Of a stretch of 64,000 nucleotides of DNA, positions 61,191-64,000 are shown one piece after another. How positions within the stretch are numbered: the stretch's first letter is position 1; the number at the start of each line of letters is the position of its first letter. A program made the position numbers and the translations under genes. The notes under the pieces are model-generated. The model worked only from the letters and a program-made list of their open reading frames with translations, did not search any database and was not told where the DNA came from. The stretch spans positions 1,488,001 to 1,552,000 of the forward strand of contig VUYV01000149.1 in assembly GCA_008711295.1 (NCBI GenBank), written 5' to 3'. This DNA is from Anarhynchus alexandrinus. Its lineage: Eukaryota; Chordata; Aves; Charadriiformes; Charadriidae.

Positions 61191-64000
61191 TCATTGGTGA
61201 AAGTTACTGTACCAGAAGAGAGGTTACCTTAGTAAGCGTTGCAATGTTGCTGTTGTGAGTCAGTAGAACTATTAATAATCAAAAGCCTTTACAAAAACAT
61301 CTTTTACGAGTATCTGAAGCTGATTTTATGATCTTTAGCAGAAGAAAGATTTTATCTTTTTCTAGCAAATTCCCTTCCAGTTTGAATTTAAAAACTAGTC
61401 CTGCTACCTTCTCTATTTTGGGCGAGTAAACAAAGCTGTCCTTTTTTAAGCTCTGTTTTCATTTGCAGTCCCTGATCTTCCCCTGCACTTCTGTGCATTT
61501 TCTTGAAATGACGTCCCTGTTTGCAGCCTGGACAGGACTTCATTCATGAAAAGGCAATGTTTCAATGCTCCGTTTGTGAGCCTTGAACAATTGCTAGTTA
61601 CAAGGAATAAAGAATTAAAACTACAAGCTGCAATAAAAGGCATTTTTTATTATTTCGTCACAGATTTAATTTAAAATAACAAGGAAAACTATACCACTGG
61701 TGTATGTTGGAGGCACGGCTCTTTCTCTGCACTCCTTATTAATATAAGCCCTAATCAACACAGATCTGGATCTGTATTTTCTGGCTCATGTTATACACGG
61801 ACCACAGACATGAGTACAAGAGTTTGGAAATCTTTTTTTAATTTCAGAACTTTTGTTGCTGTAGCAATCTGGATACATGTAACATGTATGCACCCTCTTC
61901 TTATAAAAACATTCTTTCATGAGGGAGCAACATAAGGTTTAATTAGAGAGTAATAAAATGCATTTATAGATTGACATGCAGGACAGAACTGCTTAAAGGG
62001 CTGCATATTTTGTCCCTTCACAAATCAAGCTGAGGAATTAAAAATTCATTAACATAATTTGAACCATTTCAAGCCAGACTCATGAAGATGTATTTTGTTG
62101 AGGCTGAGATTTAGGTGTACACCAAGTAGCTCGCTATCTCTATACAGATGTCTACAAGTTTTGCAGCAGCAGATTTATTTTATTTTTGAACAGTAAGAGG
62201 TCAGTTTTACAACTATTAGTGCTCTGATTCTCCCCCCCGCCCTGAGACACACTCCGTCTGTTAAAAAAAGAATAAAATACCAAATATTCAGAATTATTAG
62301 AATTGGGTTTCATTTTTAGATTTTAGATGTACATTCAAAGCTGAGCCAGAAATATTGTACACTATGTCCTGATTTAGTTCAAGCAACCATACTTTAATTT
62401 TTATTTTTTCAGTCTGAAGTTTTAGCTTCAGATCATAAGGTTGGATCCAAGTCCAGGACTAACACCTGAAAATAATTTAGACCTGTTAACATCTCCATTC
62501 TTACCTGGAGAAAACTTACTTCTTTCAGGAAGCTTTTCCTGTGAGTGAAAAGATGAAAAAAGCTGTGAGGCTGAAACCTTACACAGGAAGTTCAAGCTCC
62601 AAGAAGGCCACGAAAAAAAAAAGAAAAAAAAGCGGGTATTTTAATGGCCCCTGTGGTCAGTTGTTCTAGGACTATCGATTTTCAAGTCTCACTTAGGGCA
62701 GTAGGATTGGAAAGTGATGAAGGAATTAATTGCGAGCCATTGATTGCTTTCCAGATGACATCACATGGTTGCTGCTATAGATGATCTAAATAGACCAATT
62801 TGATTACCGATTCAGTAAAATTCAGATAATTAAGAAATATGCTGGGCAAACGGTCTTCTCTCACATCGAGCATGCAGGTCTACCTATTAGATGGTTAACT
62901 AAGGCGTATTTTGCCTAAGATTGTCTAGAACAGCACATCAAACTATTACGCCCTGCACGTCCTGAAGACCTTTATATCTAGTGCAGTCAAACTAATTGTA
63001 CAATCAAACTAAAAATATTATGCTCATAACAAAATTTAAAAATAATTTTGTGAAAAGTTAAAAATGAATTCACAACTGTCTTGTACACATAGTTGAGAAT
63101 TAAATACTTACAGTCAACGGAATATGTAGAAGCGTAAACATGCTGAAACTAAATCTCATGTGGTAATTTTACAAATGCCATAAAACACATTTTAATTACG
63201 ATCTTATATAGTATAGCCTGCAACTATCCTTGAAATAATTTTTAAGAGCCATCTGTACATAGGTGGAATATTTAAAGCACGCAGAAAAGCAAATGGCCAT
63301 AAGAGAGGTTCTTAATAAATATATTCCCTGTAGGTCTCTCTAGACTCAGTCCGCATGGGAAGGGATAGGCTTGGAACGTGCTATACGCAACAGGACCGTT
63401 CAGCGGTAATGGGGATTTTAGTGAAACTTGTGGCTAGAAGGTCTCTCACCCCTAACATGAAACAGCTGGTCACAACAGCAGCAAGAAAAGCAGACACATA
63501 CCTGTCAGTGCTACGGTACATGGACTTACTTAAAGCTGGGACTTGAAACTGGCTGTTCTGCTTCCCATGCAAGTCTAACTAATGAGCAGTTCTTCGGTAG
63601 GTGTATCTCTCATTTCTTCATGACAACATTGATACAGTCTTATCATGAAAATGTAAAAGGCCAACAATTTTTGAAACCTCAGCAGAACTCCTATTTTCTT
63701 CATTCTGAAACACTAAGTTTAGTCAAATTACTATCAGAGTTTAGATGAAGACATATTTACATTATAGCATTTGAAAGGGATTTTCGTAAGTCTGGAAATC
63801 TCTATACTTGGGAACATGCTCTCACAAATGCAAGAAAATCCATTTTTAGTCCATTTATCAGAGAAAGCAAATATTACCTGTAGCTTCTACTCGTATCAGT
63901 ACAGTGATTGAGAACCTGTTACCTCTGAAGAGTATGAGCAAGCATTAGGTCTTAGCTTGAAGCTGCATTGTCCTTTTTTATATTGTGTATTGTTAGTATT
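61191..64000 (+). other. SYN2 intron 5 upstream of TIMP4
   Basis: 2.8 kb between the TIMP4 promoter area and the window end. The expected next SYN2 exon (around TLPTFPVVVKIGHAHSG) is not present. An open frame at 63355-63546 has no recognisable domain. A purine-rich A tract lies at about 62610-62632. Confidence 0.7.

Noticed and set aside
36857..62763. Three TGACATCA CRE/ATF-like sites (36857, 39858, 62756) around TIMP4
   Set aside because: An eight-base motif is expected a few times in 64 kb on two strands by chance.
63355..63546. 63-codon frame in each direction near the window end
   Set aside because: No domain, no splice sites at the edges, and not related to the expected next SYN2 exon.
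1..64000. CRISPR arrays, operons, rRNA, tRNA, endogenous retroviruses
   Set aside because: No regularly spaced repeats, tRNA-like folds, LTR pairs or retroviral protein frames were seen; this is vertebrate intronic DNA.

Overview
The window is vertebrate nuclear DNA, most likely from a bird. It is AT-rich, made up mostly of long introns, has few repeats, and the only interspersed elements I recognise are CR1 LINEs, the typical repeat of birds and other sauropsids. It carries two genes in a nested, opposite-strand arrangement known from vertebrates: the middle of SYN2 (synapsin II) on the + strand, and all of TIMP4 (tissue inhibitor of metalloproteinases 4) on the - strand inside one SYN2 intron. 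The species cannot be fixed from the sequence.

Layout. 1-5060 is intron upstream of the first SYN2 exon in the window. Four consecutive SYN2 exons follow at 5061-5118, 7523-7614, 11501-11657 and 27834-27923. They have matching splice sites and phases and encode 131 complete residues of the synapsin C domain, plus a codon split at the upstream end. From 27924 to the end (at least 36 kb) is the next SYN2 intron, which contains TIMP4. The TIMP4 coding exons lie, in transcript order, at 60938-60809, 41857-41760, 36062-35948, 35297-35173 and 35001-34804. Joined, they give a 221-residue precursor with 12 cysteines and a predicted 195-residue mature protein. The first SYN2 exon(s) and the exons after the HKEM exon lie outside the window.

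Other content. A minus-strand CR1 of about 0.75 kb, with part of its reverse-transcriptase-protein frame still open, sits inside an older plus-strand CR1 (29380-30316). Two further CR1 pieces lie at 5200-5330 and about 42968-43140. A minus-strand open frame of 199 codons (22522-23121) in SYN2 intron 4 encodes a hydrophobic, apparently membrane-bound protein that I do not recognise. About 0.6 kb downstream on the same strand are an AATAAA signal and a 21-base A run, so it may be a retrocopy or an undescribed nested gene. A CpG-dense patch (about 58810-59110), a TATA-like site upstream of TIMP4, a possible alternative SYN2 terminal exon (26814-26939) and two unresolved bases in homopolymers complete the picture.

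How the genes relate. Synapsin II is a synaptic-vesicle phosphoprotein with an ATP-grasp fold. TIMP-4 is a secreted inhibitor of matrix metalloproteinases. They share DNA but not a pathway, and their association reflects the old coupling of SYN and TIMP paralogues (SYN1/TIMP1, SYN3/TIMP3, SYN2/TIMP4).
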